Positions 47,382 through 59,279 of a stretch of 64,000 nt of DNA are shown in pieces. The number at the start of each line of letters is the position of its first letter. The stretch's first letter is position 1. The position numbers and the translations under genes were made by a program. The stretch comes from Oasisia sp. SBJ-2009 (lineage: Eukaryota > Annelida > Polychaeta > Sabellida > Siboglinidae). The stretch is taken from assembly GCA_964017155.1 (NCBI GenBank), contig OZ024860.1, positions 52,373,556 to 52,437,555 of the forward strand. Direction: 5' to 3'. The notes under the pieces were generated by a model. It did not search any database. It saw only the letters and a list, made by a program, of their open reading frames with translations, and was not told the DNA's origin.

Positions 47382-49277
47382 TTATTTGCACTATTGCCCG
47401 TAGTATTGGCATCGTGTCACAGTTGCCATAAGTCGTAACTTCAGTCTTTAGTCAGTTTTACACCACGTTGAAACATATTTAACAAGTCATTTGTGAATAT
47501 TAGTATCGTGACTGTTTCGAGAATAGCACTTTTAAGCACTCGTAACCTGTGATGCTTGATTCAAAAACAGTGGCGCTAATAAGTTCCAAAGTCCATCGAA
47601 AAAACGGGACCGCACCGCAGGTTGAAACACACGAGTTGGCGTGTGCTATAAATAGCCCCATCCACAATTAAATTGTCATTAAGTGCCAGCGGTCTAGAGG
47701 GTGTATAGTAATGAATATGCGGCTCTTTGACTGCAAATCTGACGATTGTGCTGGCGGTTATATTTACTATAACATATCCAGAAGGCATAATATGCCCTAT
47801 ATTGTAGCGTCTCTGTTAACTGGGAAAAAACACAGGAAATAAAGATTTTGCATAATATATTAATTATGTATTTATGCCGATTATGGTGCAGAAACATAAA
47901 ACAAATTGCATGCCATTGTTTGCCATAGACAATATATGGCCTTTTATTACAGGCTAACCAGGGGCAGGAGCCGGTGAGTCATGGACTATCTTAATTTGAT
48001 TGGCTTCCCAATCCCAACCTTTAAGTAACTGTCCGTGATACATTATGTCAAACAAGCTTATTCATCGTCAAATTAAATTTCCCATTTGACTTGATTTGTA
48101 TGTTTCGTGTTTTTCATCTGAAACTTGAAAGGACTGTTTCTGTGACATCCACTGGCAATATGTCTGGCTGTCACTGTCATGTTATATTTTATGTAAACTA
48201 ATTTAGCCCATTTTTAAGCTTGATAAATATTGTAACGCAATTTCGTAATTATAGCAACCAAACTAGTTTAATTTTTAATTACAAATGCAGTTATTTTTAA
48301 GTTTTAAAAGGGCATGCTGCAAGCCCGCACGCATAATGTGCTTGCTTACACACAATTGTTTACGTTAACCTTGGATGTGCTAAGAGAGTTGAATTTGATG
48401 TTTATCTTACCATGGATAGATTATTTGCAAAAAGACTGCGTCAGTCCGTGAGAGGTATGCTGAGTTAGATGTGATGTGCAAAACAGATCCAGACAGTTAA
48501 TTATTTGTTGTTGTTAGGAAATACAAATTTAGGAGGAACCTTTCTAACCGGATTTTGAAAAGGGGATACAATTTTGCAATGCAAGCATTATAATTCGACC
48601 AGTTCGATGGAAAACCTAATAAGTATATATGTTTTCCTTACTATCACAACAGACCTCTACAAACAAAAAAGAAACAGAAAGTGTTGCTGCACACATAGTT
48701 TTATAAGTGACAGAAGAAATGTGGATAGTCTGTTACATCATACTAAATATTAAAAACCAGGCAATAACGTATGTTCCATTTATCACTATCTACTACATCA
48801 TAAAATGCTCAATGTTACGTTACACCACTACAACGGGGGAATGTTGGGAAGTAAAATATCCACTTTAAATTGCAACAGAAGCAGTTGCTGCAGCAAGAAT
48901 TTAAAAAAATAAAGGATGAACGAATGTTTGCTGTGGGTCGTATCATGGTGTTGTGCTATATCCTGTAAGATTCATTTCACACGCGGCGGAAAACTGTAAA
49001 GTTCTGTTTATTTTTTACCAAAACCTTTCACTTGACTTGTATAGAGCAGTCGGACGCGCATAAAGTCCCACTTGTCAACGGGACATAGCGCCTCGAAACA
49101 TCGGGTAAACGGCGTGAGTAACAGTGATTCAACTTAATACGCTAAATGCCCCCATCGGTAGTAACAATGACTCGATTAATACCCCAGATGCCTAGGTGTC
49201 GCGGATAAACAGCGGAATAACTATGACTAATTTCGTCTAACATCTAACTTTCGAACGCCTGCCGAAGCGCGCCGATC
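47382..49277. other. No recognised gene
   Basis: AT-rich intergenic DNA. A 70-codon minus frame at 47,576-47,788 has no recognisable motif. Confidence 0.45.
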
Positions 49278-49644
49278 GTACCCTTGGCAACAAATTCTAT
49301 AGAAAACTATAGATTTTCTATAGATTTCTATAGAATTCTGTAGAATTCTGTAGAATTCTGTAGAATTCTGTAGAATTCTGTAGAATTCTGTAGAATTCTA
49401 TAGAATTTTGCAGTTTTCTATAGCATTCTACAGAATGTTCTATAGATTTTGTGTGTCCTAAAGTTTTCTATATAATTTGGTAGATTTTTGTATAGTTTTC
49501 TAAAGAATTCTATAGATTTTTCTATAGAAAACTATTGGCAAAAATCCTATAGAAAACTATTGGCAAAAATCCTATAGAAAACTATAAGCAAAAATCCTAT
49601 AGAATATTCTTTAGAAAATATTTAGTTTTTTTTGCCAAGGGTAC
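49278..49644. mobile_element. MITE with TACCCTTGGCAA ends
   Basis: Perfect 13-bp inverted ends GTACCCTTGGCAA (49,278-49,290) and TTGCCAAGGGTAC (49,632-49,644). If the element starts at CCCTTGGCAA, the flanking TA pairs are a target duplication of Tc1/mariner type. The interior is nearly all TATAGAAAA/TTTTCTATA words. It includes six exact 10-bp TAGAATTCTG units (49,331-49,390), so the whole 367 bp can fold on itself. Confidence 0.8.
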
Positions 49645-51155
49645 CGACGACCAGGGTGGCGACATGCGACACGCGAGCAGGCGTTGCCCGGCGCGCGGGA
49701 GAAACTAACGACTCTCTTAGTGAGTGAGTTCCATTTTACATTGTAATTACACTGGATACGGTTCTCCATGTCATATAATTCATTGAGTCTCATGCCAGGC
49801 TCAGATTGCATCTTATAGGCGTCAATCGTGTTCAGTTCGACGGTTGAGAGAGCGTTAGGCCAATGAAGGTGAACTACGAATGTAGGGGGCATCATTCCGA
49901 GTGAATATTACCATACTTTATCGACGGTGCACACGGCCATGCTAGAGTTGGATTCATTCAGTTGCTTTTTAATTTCCATTCCTCCTTATCATTTAAAAAG
50001 AAAGATAACAAATCGAACTGATTATTATCATACCCTCTTTATACGACGGAGTGTTTCTCTTGCGGAGATGTGTCCGCTTTCAGATGGTCAAATCCTCGAC
50101 TGGTTTTCCACCGATGGTCACGGTGGGACTCTCGCCGGTCGTGCGCAGATGGCGAGACCTTCTTATGTTTATGGCACTATATTTTATATTACTATTGTTT
50201 CAGATCATGCAGATGTCACTATTTACCTTATAGTGTGACCGACTGGGTCAAACTATTCACCATATCTCATCTACTTGCTATTGGTCGTGATTTTAGGGTC
50301 ACGTCAGAACTGCCCACCGTGACATTAGTTTGCACCAAAATGTAGCCAGTTCCCGTCACAACCCAGTGATGCGCAGTCGAGAAAACGGCCAGGTTCGACT
50401 TGTATACGACTACGGGGGATCAGTTGAGTTTTCGGTTGTAACAATCGGGCTGTTCCCAAATAGCTATATTTTCGAAAGGATAATTACGAGCAGAAGCAGT
50501 GTGACACCTTCCTGGTAATACTAATCACGATAATCATGCATTTTAATATATGATCATGAGTGTTGTCATGTCATCTTCGACTAGTACTTTTAGGCTTAGT
50601 CTTACACTTAGCCTTTAGCCTTGTCATAATATATAAGTGCTTATCGAAATGTCATGAAACCACAGCGAACAGCAATGTAAAATGCAAATCGCGTAAAAGA
50701 CACATGCGGCCTAAAATCGTTCATACTATTTGAGCTACATAAACCGGTATATATATATGACAGTATGGTATACTCAATATTAAATCGTACAGTTAAGATA
50801 AGGAAGCTATGCTACTTGAATGTCCTAATAGTCATCAGTCAGAAAGTACAACTGTTATCCGCCGTTAGATTATCATTACTGCGTCCTGTCCACAATATGC
50901 TCCAGTTGCGCAGAATCTCGCCATGTATCGTGTCACACTTGCAGGCCCTAAAAGTCACAATTCTGCCCAATTGTGTGATATTATTTTCCGCGCCTCTTCA
51001 TTGGCAGGCAACGATTTGCGCATGTCGATCGAATTTTTAAGGACTGGGCACCGTTGTCACAGATCTGGACCACAGTGTAGACAACAGCTCTGCCAGTGGA
51101 GTAGGTTCTTGACAATGATTAGCTGGGCGCACTTCTTGGAACTGAGAGACTAGTG
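49645..51155. other. No recognised gene
   Basis: Several short ORFs (for example 49,611-49,895 minus; 50,070-50,345 plus) without recognisable domains. Confidence 0.4.
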
Positions 51156-51159
51156 TGAG

Positions 51160-51350
51160 TTGCTATTCTAGCCACACAAGACTGGGGAAGCATTACCTTC
51201 AGGTCTGGCAGGCACAAGCTAGTGTGCATTTTTTACAGAACAGTTACAGTAGCTTCACGAAGTCAATTCAATGATGCAATGAGGGAACTCTTAGATCAAA
51301 TCTGGCCTGCTGTTCGTCCACACCAATGATCCTCCGTGCTTTACTCTGGA
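51160..51350 (-). pseudogene. LINE RT thumb fragment, first of two
   Basis: Minus-strand DNA aligned by eye with 51,498-51,760 (shared words: GCACACTAGCTT, TGATCCTCCGTGCTTTACTC on the plus strand). It has more stops than its partner. Same LINE region, same orientation. Confidence 0.6.
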
Positions 51351-51497
51351 GTCAAGTGTAGTGGTTGTGATAAACTCAAAGACACTACGAACCTGCACCC
51401 GTCACAAAGAGCATTTTTAGAGCAGATATGTAAATTACGTGATTTGGTTTCAATAAGCAAACATAGGAGTTTACATAAACGCTTCGTGAAACCGGCC

Positions 51498-51760
51498 CTA
51501 GACAGACTGGTGTGGGCGGGTTGTTTTTCTAACCATATAAGGCTGAGGAAGCATCACTTTTGGCAGGTATAAGCTGGTGTGCATTTTATACAGCACAGTT
51601 ATAGCAGCTATTTGACATTTATAATTTAGTGAGGGGAGTCTTAGATCCAATATTTCCTGATGTTCATTCACACTAATGATCCTGACTGCTTTACTCGGGA
51701 TGGAGTCGAGAAGTATAAGTGTGGTGATTGAGGCACTCATCCAGTATACTGGAGCATGCT
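51498..51760 (-). pseudogene. LINE RT thumb fragment, second of two
   Basis: Open minus frame: SITTLILLDSIPSKAVRII, LRLPSLNYKCQIAAITVLYK and MHTSLYLPKVMLPQPY. The L-L-D-xx-Q-x-[RK]A-x-R-[IL]I and xSLxxRRxxAxLxxLYKxH blocks follow the RT palm in Jockey/RTE/CR1-type LINEs. Cut at both ends; no palm domain nearby. Partner fragment at 51,160-51,350. Confidence 0.68.
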
Positions 51761-51871
51761 ATACGTTACAGCGAATTTGAACATTGCGGCTCTCCCCATG
51801 ACACTCAGTTTGTTAGCAACTTTCATTGGGGTTCCTAGATTCTATCCAGCTCTGGCTGTGATATAATGTGC

Positions 51872-52315
51872 TTAGTCCAGGTGAGCTTCATTTAAAGCCG
51901 GTCGCACACTGCCGCTTTGTCTACGCTCCGACACATCCCAACCGTCGCAGCGAAGACAATCGTGCGTAATAGGGACGGTGTGCATGTGATAATTAGGCCG
52001 GGAGCCAGGTCCAGCTCTCAGGATGTTTTCTGCTATGTTTTTTTTCACTAGTAATTCCTGATAACTGATACACTGGGCCAATGCAAGTTCATAATGACCA
52101 ATCCCAACTCGGGGCCTTTTGGTATCAGGGGGCCAGAACCCTCTTTTCTTGTCAAATGGAGTAAATTCACATATTTTGTCATTGTGGGGCCAAACGTAGT
52201 TGTAGATACACAACATTTGGCAGAAAGCATTCTGAGACATAGGGGCAGGTAGTGGCTTGTGATATAGGGGTTTGCCCCAATTCATTTCCATAGTGTGAAC
52301 CATTAAGTCCCCCAA
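51872..52315 (-). CDS. Hypothetical ORF in inverted repeat family B
   Basis: Open for 147 codons, no recognised family. The first 45 residues (MVHTMEMNWGKPLYHK, SQNAFCQMLCIYNYVWP) are matched by a translation of the inverted copy at 54,950-55,065 (MVHTVELNWSKPLYHTPP, SQDAFCQMVCLYSYV). The frame is kept and several changes are conservative, which favours a once-coding sequence. The rest has no partner in the window. It could be an exon of an old transposon or of a retrocopied gene. Confidence 0.35.
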   Translation of the reverse strand: MGDLMVHTMEMNWGKPLYHKPLPAPMSQNAFCQMLCIYNYVWPHNDKICEFTPFDKKRGFWPPDTKRPRVGIGHYELALAQCISYQELLVKKNIAENILRAGPGSRPNYHMHTVPITHDCLRCDGWDVSERRQSGSVRPALNEAHLD

Positions 52316-52640
52316 AAATGAAAAGCATTGTCCTCCGCCTGACAGGTTAGTGTCATAAATGAATATTTACAAGTGTAGCAAAATGGCAATTTGTCGCCTT
52401 GAAAACTTCCCACCGTAATTAGCTTCGATTTGATACCAAGATGATCTCTGTGTCTTGAAAATTATGCCCGCTGTGGGTGAAAACCTAACCCACACTCTAA
52501 ATAACTGAAATTGTAATTATCGCATGTTGGGTCTTCTAATGTGCTACTATTTTTATTGTACTGATAATAATCATGATCTAACTGTCGCCTTAATGTTTCT
52601 AATTTGTTTTTCAGTTTGATTGTGCGCATTAAAATTATTA
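52190..52640 (-). repeat. Repeat family B, left inverted copy
   Basis: Reverse complement of 54,650-55,065 with moderate divergence (for example CAGTTTGATTGTGCGCATT at 52,612-52,631). About 2 kb of other sequence lies between the copies. Confidence 0.75.
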
Positions 52641-53105
52641 TATTGAAGGTCAAGGTCAATGATAACAATCAAGGACAATGCGTGTTATCCCGCGCATTGA
52701 CTGCGCGGGCGGGAAAATCAAACTAGGCTTGACAATATGGCATGTGGTATATCATTTCGAAGCTCGGCATCTGGAACTTTAGTTCCTAATATAATTACGC
52801 CCGCTGTGGGTGAAAACCCTAACACGCCCCCTAAATCACATTAATTCTTTTTATCGAATGTCCGGTCTTCTGGTGTCTTTAGTGCATCGACACTAACGAT
52901 GATCTTGACTTAATGTTTTTTTTTTGGTTAAATTTGATTGTGCACATTGCTATACATGAATTATTCTGAAAGACAAGGTCGCCGATATATTTCAAGGTCA
53001 ATGTGTTTGCACCCTGCTCATGGACTGTGCGGGCGCGAAAATTAAACTGCTTGACCATATGGCATGTAATACCTCATTTTGTAGCTCTGCATCTCTAGGT
53101 GTCGA
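52470..53105. repeat. Two diverged 330-bp tandem units
   Basis: Units start at GCCCGCTGTGGGTGAAAACC (52,467 and 52,799) and share TTTGATTGTGC, TCAAGGTCAATG, GACTG(C/T)GCGGGCG and ATGGCATGT. Confidence 0.75.
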
Positions 53106-53233
53106 ATATTGGACCTTGTTTCTGTTTTAAGTACGTAGGATACGCTTGGCATTAAAGCCCATGGAGGTAATATGGCCCCCACTATATCTGCCAACTTATC
53201 GAACACGAAATTTGCTTTATACGGTGAAGACTG

Positions 53234-53505
53234 ATGCAGTCACTTAGTGGATATTGTTCGCGATCATATAGCCAAATACCAGGAGCTCAGAGAAGCACCG
53301 ACGAATGGGGGACTGGGAGAAATTGGACGCTTGTTGATCTAATACATGGATTGCATTTGGCTCTTCGTGTAATTGAGCAATGCAACCGAAAGATCGAACC
53401 AGATCGGTACAAGTCTGTCATAAGCGGAATACCAAACCCGTTTTTCCGTGCAGATCAGCAGAATTATGCTCGATTTCTCACATACTACAGCAGACATGCC
53501 ACATT
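53234..53505 (+). pseudogene. Fragment with NYARFLTYY motif
   Basis: Open frame with LIHGLHLALRVIEQCNRKIE and GIPNPFFRADQQNYARFLTY. The pattern A-D-x-x-N-Y-A-R-[FW]-x-x-x-Y recurs, as far as I recall, in uncharacterised transposon-linked proteins of marine invertebrates. That link is inference and needs a search. The frame runs into the MITE at 53,491, so the last residues are element-derived. The 5' limit and splicing are unknown. Confidence 0.4.
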
Positions 53506-54396
53506 TTTGGGATGGCAATCCGTATTTTTGACAAATTATTCTGTAAGAATCCGTATCACTAATCAGATCTTCCAGTTAACTGGCCTAAGTTATTAACTTT
53601 AAGGCCTTTTCAAAACCGGGTTTTCCACGTTTTTTCGACGTGTTTTTTATGTGTATGTGTTTGGAATGCAGTATTGCCACATTTTTGGGATGGCAATCCG
53701 TATTTTTAACCTAAAAGTTGGTAAGAATCCGTATCAATCCGTATCATTAATCAGATATTCCAGTTAATTGGCCTAAGACTGTCTTAGGCTTAGCCTAAGT
53801 TATTAAGGTCTTATCAAAACGGTATTTTCTATTATTTGGGCCAGTTAACTGGAAGATTACCGAAGTTTTACTTCACTTCAGCACGTTGAAACTGCGCACC
53901 GCAAAACAGACAGTGTCATCAAATAATAACAATTTATGTCAGCAGTTCGCGCGTATATCGAAGTTTCACTGTCAAGCGTCAACATATTGAAATCAGAAAT
54001 CCAGGCGATTTCATTGAACTCGGCGTCGAGCTCCATTTCCTGTACTGCTTTTTATAATCGTCACGCGCCTGCCACGCGCCCCGTTCCCACCCGTTGAGCC
54101 ACCAGCTGCAGTTTTGAGAACTAACATTTACCAGCACGCCATCTGTTACGCGCTACAATAAACTAATCGGTGGTTTAGTTCGTTCGTTTAGAAGCGATTT
54201 ACTTAGTCACTAACAGCAAACAATTATTCCGTTATGCAGTATAGTTTTGTGACGCATGCAAGGCATAATGTGGGTAAAAATATGTTCTCCATAAATGTTG
54301 TTAAAATCCGTATCAAAACGGACTACGGCCGTATTACTTTAAAAACAGCCAAAATCCGTATCGGATACGGGTAATCCGTATCATGTGGCATGTCTG
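53491..54396. mobile_element. hAT-like MITE with ATACGGAT repeats
   Basis: Perfect 14-bp inverted ends CAGACATGCCACAT (53,491-53,504) and ATGTGGCATGTCTG (54,383-54,396). The subterminal word ATCCGTAT / ATACGGAT occurs about ten times near both ends. The left part (about 53,500-53,600) is repeated at 53,680-53,790. No transposase ORF. CAG starts and subterminal word clusters fit hAT elements; an 8-bp target duplication was not found. Confidence 0.72.
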
Positions 54397-54649
54397 GGAA
54401 TGTCATTCTGCATCACTCACGCTAAAAGAAGTCAGATATATTTTTAAATTGTGTTTTAGATCAATTTAATGCCGTCGAGTTGATGTAAATAGGCCGATGT
54501 CACAAGGCGCGAGCTGTTAGCGCAGCCCAGACAGATCGGGGGCCTCAAACCCCGGCTAACTTTGTCAAAGGCGATGTCTAGTGTTGGAATCGGCGGTATC
54601 GTCATTAATGTTGAGTGAGCCCAATTCAATTCTTGACTGCACACACCAA

Positions 54650-55065
54650 GTATAATTTTAATGCGCACAATCAAACTGAACAACATTGAGATACATTAAA
54701 CCAACATCTAGATCATGATTATTATCAGTACAATAAAGATAGTAGCGCATTAGAAGACAATAATTAAATGTCAGCGATTTAAATCATAATTTGCGAGACA
54801 CAAAGGTCATATTGGTATAAAATCGAAGCTAATGACAGTGGACAGTTTTCTATGTGACAAAATTGCCACTTGGTTATAGAAAAAGACTTATAAATATTCA
54901 TTTATAACACTAACTTGTCAGGCGGAGGACGATTGTTTCATTTTTAGGGGGATTCAATGGTTCACACTGTGGAATTGAATTGGAGCAAACCCCTATATCA
55001 TACACCGCCACCTTTCCATATATCTCAGGATGCTTTCTGCCAAATGGTGTGTCTCTACAGTTATG
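54650..55065 (+). repeat. Repeat family B, right inverted copy
   Basis: Inverse of 52,190-52,640; holds the short coding-like stretch noted for the ORF at 51,872. Confidence 0.75.
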
Positions 55066-55665
55066 TTTCAATGTTTTTCAATTCAGTTTATTTCAGTTCA
55101 ATTTCTTTCAATTCCACTTCCATCTATAATCATTAAATTCCAAATCTTGCTCAAAAACTACATCTTGGGTATTTGCAAATATACATAGAAAGCAGAGTAT
55201 TGATTTATTAAATAATTATATATTATAGAGTAGATACGTTGACATAGAATGATGATTTGAGAATGATAATACATGTAGTGTCACATTTTAATATGTTTCT
55301 GCACCATTTATTAATACAATACAGAACTAGGGCTGAGTACATTTTCATTAGTATGCTAGTGGCTGGGTACAAGTGTAAGAACATTATCATGACTACAGTA
55401 TTAATAAAACAAATATATTATAAGTAATAATTTCCATTTATTTTTAGTTATTAATTAATAAAATGTATACTTGTAACTCAGCACAGGTGATTATGCAATG
55501 GTTGTTGATAATTTATATATCAGGAAAACTGTAAACAAAAAACATCTATATTTCATCAATAATGAAGTTCACAATTTATAATCACACACTACTGGTTGTT
55601 GAGAAGGTTGACACATGTCCACATGTTAGATAGCCAGGCTACAACCATTGCATAATACTATATTA
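55066..55665. other. No recognised gene; CAATT-rich start
   Basis: 55,070-55,140 is a degenerate TTTCAATTC series; the rest is AT-rich with nothing recognised. Confidence 0.45.
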
Positions 55666-55669
55666 CTAG

Positions 55670-55830
55670 GTCCATTATAGCTACTTCCCGTTATAGCTGA
55701 AGTTTTTCCCCATTATAGTTACTCGTTAAGTTTGACAGGCAAACTAGTCACGTTATAGCTACTTATTTAATTACACAATTCAGGAAGGGACAGCAAGAGG
55801 GAGCATTAACTATTTCAGATTACTGTAAGA
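55670..55830 (+). repeat. Third partial copy of arm sequence
   Basis: Resembles 63,160-63,295 in the same orientation. Iterated CATTATAGCTACT / CGTTATAGCTACT words and GGGAGCATTAACTATT are shared. It lies just outside the left arm, in the opposite direction to it. Confidence 0.7.
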
Positions 55831-56028
55831 TTCCTACATCAAATGTATTAATGAAGGACACATTTTAAAAGTCATAAGAATGATATACAAATGTAACTGC
55901 CAGTTATTTGAAATAAAAAATATACCATAAAACACATGTGCAATTGTTTTTCAAAAGACAACTACATTAATTGTACTGGGTACAAAATTGCATTTATCAA
56001 AATATAATGAGTCATCAATTATTCTTGT

Positions 56029-56205
56029 TAGGTGGTGGTGGGATGGCAGCTTCATGTTTAGCAAACATGCACTGAAAGATGTTGGGATAGTGTTTCCCCA
56101 CAACTTTCACAAACTTGGAATTCCAACCCTCAACATGGTTGTTTGTTAATTTGTCAGTTTATGTGTAGAATTTCCACTCCTCCATGGTGATTTTTGAATC
56201 ACCAC
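56029..56205 (-). pseudogene. MULE-like protein C-terminal fragment
   Basis: Minus-strand reading: ITMEEWKFYT, stop, DKLTNNHVEGWNSKFVKVVG with KHYPNIFQCMFAKHEAAIPP. The [RT]-x-NN-x-VE-x-W-H/N-x-x-[FV]...HPN[IL] pattern is, to my knowledge, typical of metazoan MULE-type (often FLYWCH-linked) transposase-like proteins. The part up to KFVKVV lies in the left arm and is copied in the right arm (63,400-63,516), where it breaks off. Only the left locus continues through HYPNIF, so the left side is the source. Confidence 0.5.
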
Positions 56206-58391
56206 TAAGCATGTCTCCACAAAATTATCACTTGACTTTGTGGAAATTCCTCAGTGGGACACACTTATATCAAAGCTGTACACCACTCATGGACATCAGC
56301 TGGATGGAGATGAAAATGTAATAGTTAATGCTCCCTTATCTTGTTAAATTGTAAAATGAAGAAATAGAAAAGTAGCTATAATGGGTCTAGTTCATCTTTC
56401 AAACTTAATTAGTAGCTATAACGGGAAAAAAGATTAGCTATAATGAGAAGAAACCGCTATTAGTACAGATGGAAATGGGTAGTTATTATTCTTAGCAGTT
56501 ACCACTGTTAGCCAGTGCAAAACAGGGCCCAGTGGCCTTCAGAATACATCAAGAGCTTGTCTTGCCTAATTGGTGGGTTAGCTGCTAATTGGCTCTTTAT
56601 GGACATACTGGTAGCTTAATTAAACAAACATCATTATGCCTACACTGATAGCATACAGTTATTATTTGTTTGCTTAAAACTAAGGGTGTTTCTGACTGGG
56701 AAAAGATGCTGCCTGCTGACTCTTGTGTGAGGATCCAGTTTGGTATCAAAGTCAGAGAATGATATATGGAACAAGTCCCAACTAGCCCAGCTGACATATT
56801 GACAGGTCACCTCTTGACATTGCAGAATGGACAGTTTAAATACCTCTATCGTTAAAAGAATTCTTCTCATATATATATATTAAGATAAAGAAACCACAAA
56901 TAACAGTAAAATTAACAAATGTCATGTTTGTCATACTATAGTACATACTACAGGAACTATAAACACCTATTATGATAATCAAATAATTGCGATCATTTTT
57001 AATAGTCAATAGCAGTAATGTGGTCATGATTCACAGGAATAAAAATCACTATTTTGGCTAGGAAAAAGTTACAGTAAATAAGGCCACACAATAAATGTGT
57101 TGAAACACTAGATCAGCACATTAAAATGGTTTTGACTTTTGACTCACCAACACAGCATAATGAAGCATGCAGCAATAAGATAAATAATTAACTCCAAATA
57201 TGACAATGCATCAACCAGTGTTTAAACGTCAATACAGGCAAGGTGTTACAAACTGATTGAGTAGCTAGGAAGAACATAACAAAACACTGAGTGGCTATTT
57301 GGTAGTATTGGCTGGGTAACATTTTGTTTTTTACAACATTTATATAAATGATGGTTGTCACATTCATGATTCAGTTTTCGGTCTTCACAGGGTTTATGCT
57401 TGCACTAGTGATCTTTGACCTTTAACTGGTTACACTTTGGACTATTTGGAGATGTCCTGGCTTCACTGGTAGTCTTAGTGATACTGTGAGTGTGATTTTT
57501 ATCTGGGCAATTTCTATGGTTCTTTGAAGCAGTCCCCAGCCAGCACTCATACATATAAGGCAGTAGGTTAAGCCTAATTGATTTCCCTTTCATCAGTTTC
57601 ATCCATTAATTAATTGATGGGCAATGCAGCAGCTTCATTATCCAACTTTTCTTGGTCATTAAACACCATTGCCTGCACCGCAATACTCCCAACTGTCTGT
57701 AAAATATCTTACGCAGCATCACAACAAAATCAGATGCTCAATTCCTTTGATTCAATTTAATTCAAAATATTTCAATTCCAATTCAATATCTTCCAATTAC
57801 AATTCCCGCTCCAATTCCAGAATTGAATTGGTATTGAACTGACCAATTCCGAAAAAGCTCATAGCTATGTTATACTTTCTTTTAAACATGTTTTTGGTTT
57901 AAAAATACAGTAGTTTCCATTAGATAGTCAATTTATAGTGCAATCTTATCCAACTAATATTTATGAGAATAATCAAGAACTTCCTCTCGATAAATTCACA
58001 GTTTAGATAGTGTTTTACTGAAAAGGCCATTTTAGAGACTGCCTATGAATATTGAAGCACATTGTTTAAAAAAAGTCACTAGAAGGTCAACATTGACAAG
58101 TTAGCCAGAGTGGGGCCAAGTGAACGGGCTGGGGGCAGTTTGCTACTACCTTGGTTTTGGGAAATAACTGTGCCATCATCTATTGCGAGTCTACTGACAG
58201 GAACTGGATATTTTACATATAAATATATTGTTTTATATTTTTCAACACATTACCAGGCAGTTTGGACCGCATCGCTAGGCACAGCGAACTTTCATAATGA
58301 CTAACATAATGAGCAACGGGTTCATTAAGAGAACCAGTTATGAAATCCCATTCTGGCTTTAACAATATTGTACAATAATAAACAAAAGGAA
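56100..58391 (-). repeat. Large inverted repeat, left arm (2,292 bp)
   Basis: Reverse complement of 61,225-63,516 with only a few mismatches per several hundred bases by eye. Outer end CAACTTTCACAAACTTGG; inner end ACAATAATAAACAAAAGGAA. Contains a MULE-like scrap, TTATAGCTACT words, a damaged Cys/His-rich ORF, and CAATTC-rich DNA (57,750-57,850). Confidence 0.97.
57405..57602 (-). pseudogene. Cys/His-rich ORF, left-arm copy (stopped)
   Basis: First 65 codons of the right-arm ORF at 62,016, ended by TAG at 57,405 where the right arm has AAG. Otherwise nearly identical (D/K and Q/H changes). Confidence 0.5.
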
Positions 58392-59275
58392 CATTAAACA
58401 TAGTGAAATTATTTAATTTTGTATCATATCATCAAAATGTATTTTAAATGAGGAACAACACTCAAATAAAGTTCACCCCAAGAGCAATCCCTAGGTTGGA
58501 ACCGGTGAAGTATTCGTGCAAAATAGGTAGTCCATCATATCGTTTACGCGTCACGGACATTTCAGCCTTTTCTGAAAAACAAGAGGGCATACCCTATCAC
58601 TTGTATGTATATAGTATATAATATACATATATATTTTCAGTTTAGTAATACCCTATACTATTACATACGTTTTGGTATATATCCTATTTTCGTGTAATCT
58701 AATCACAGAATGCAGTCAATATTTATGTGCTAAATCTTTAAAATATATTACATGGAATTTATACAAACATGGCAAACGATCGTGTGTTCTATGTGCATGT
58801 CTTTCTTTCACTATGCCAAGACCAGAACGTGTCATGCAAATCTGTGCATGATCATTTGGATTAAAATAGGATGTAAAAGCGTTACGTAAGTTATGCGACG
58901 TTATTGGACTTAGCTGAAATTTAAGGTCGTGATTTGTAGAGTGAATATAAATGTACAGATATGTCATATCCGCACTGCTAGTAGTAAGTACTTAGGTATC
59001 TCAACACAAAATTAGAATGTGTTATATCATCATTTAAATGGTACCATGTGATAGATACAAATATGTAGTTAATCAAACTTTTTACTTTAAAAAATCTTCA
59101 CTGTTTATGGAGAAATTAATTTTGTTATCTTAAAATTGCTGCATTTTTGTCTATTATATTTTGGTCCATTTCTTGTGCACAGGCTGCATAATGACTGACT
59201 GCATAGGATAGGTTGGAAACCAGTGATAACATTGGAACCATTTAACTTACGCATGTGAAACCATAAACGGGTCAA
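58392..59275. other. Spacer of inverted repeat, left part
   Basis: AT-rich, no gene recognised. Confidence 0.5.
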
Positions 59276-59279
59276 CCCT

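Noticed and set aside
49885..49900. CATTCCGAGTGAA shared with the end of the right-edge coding sequence
   Set aside because: A 13-nt match with no extension on either side; treated as chance.
54510..54560. tRNA-like A and B box words (TAGCGCAGCCCAG and GGGGGCCTCAAACCCC)
   Set aside because: The distance between them is too short and the B box is poor; no cloverleaf folds.
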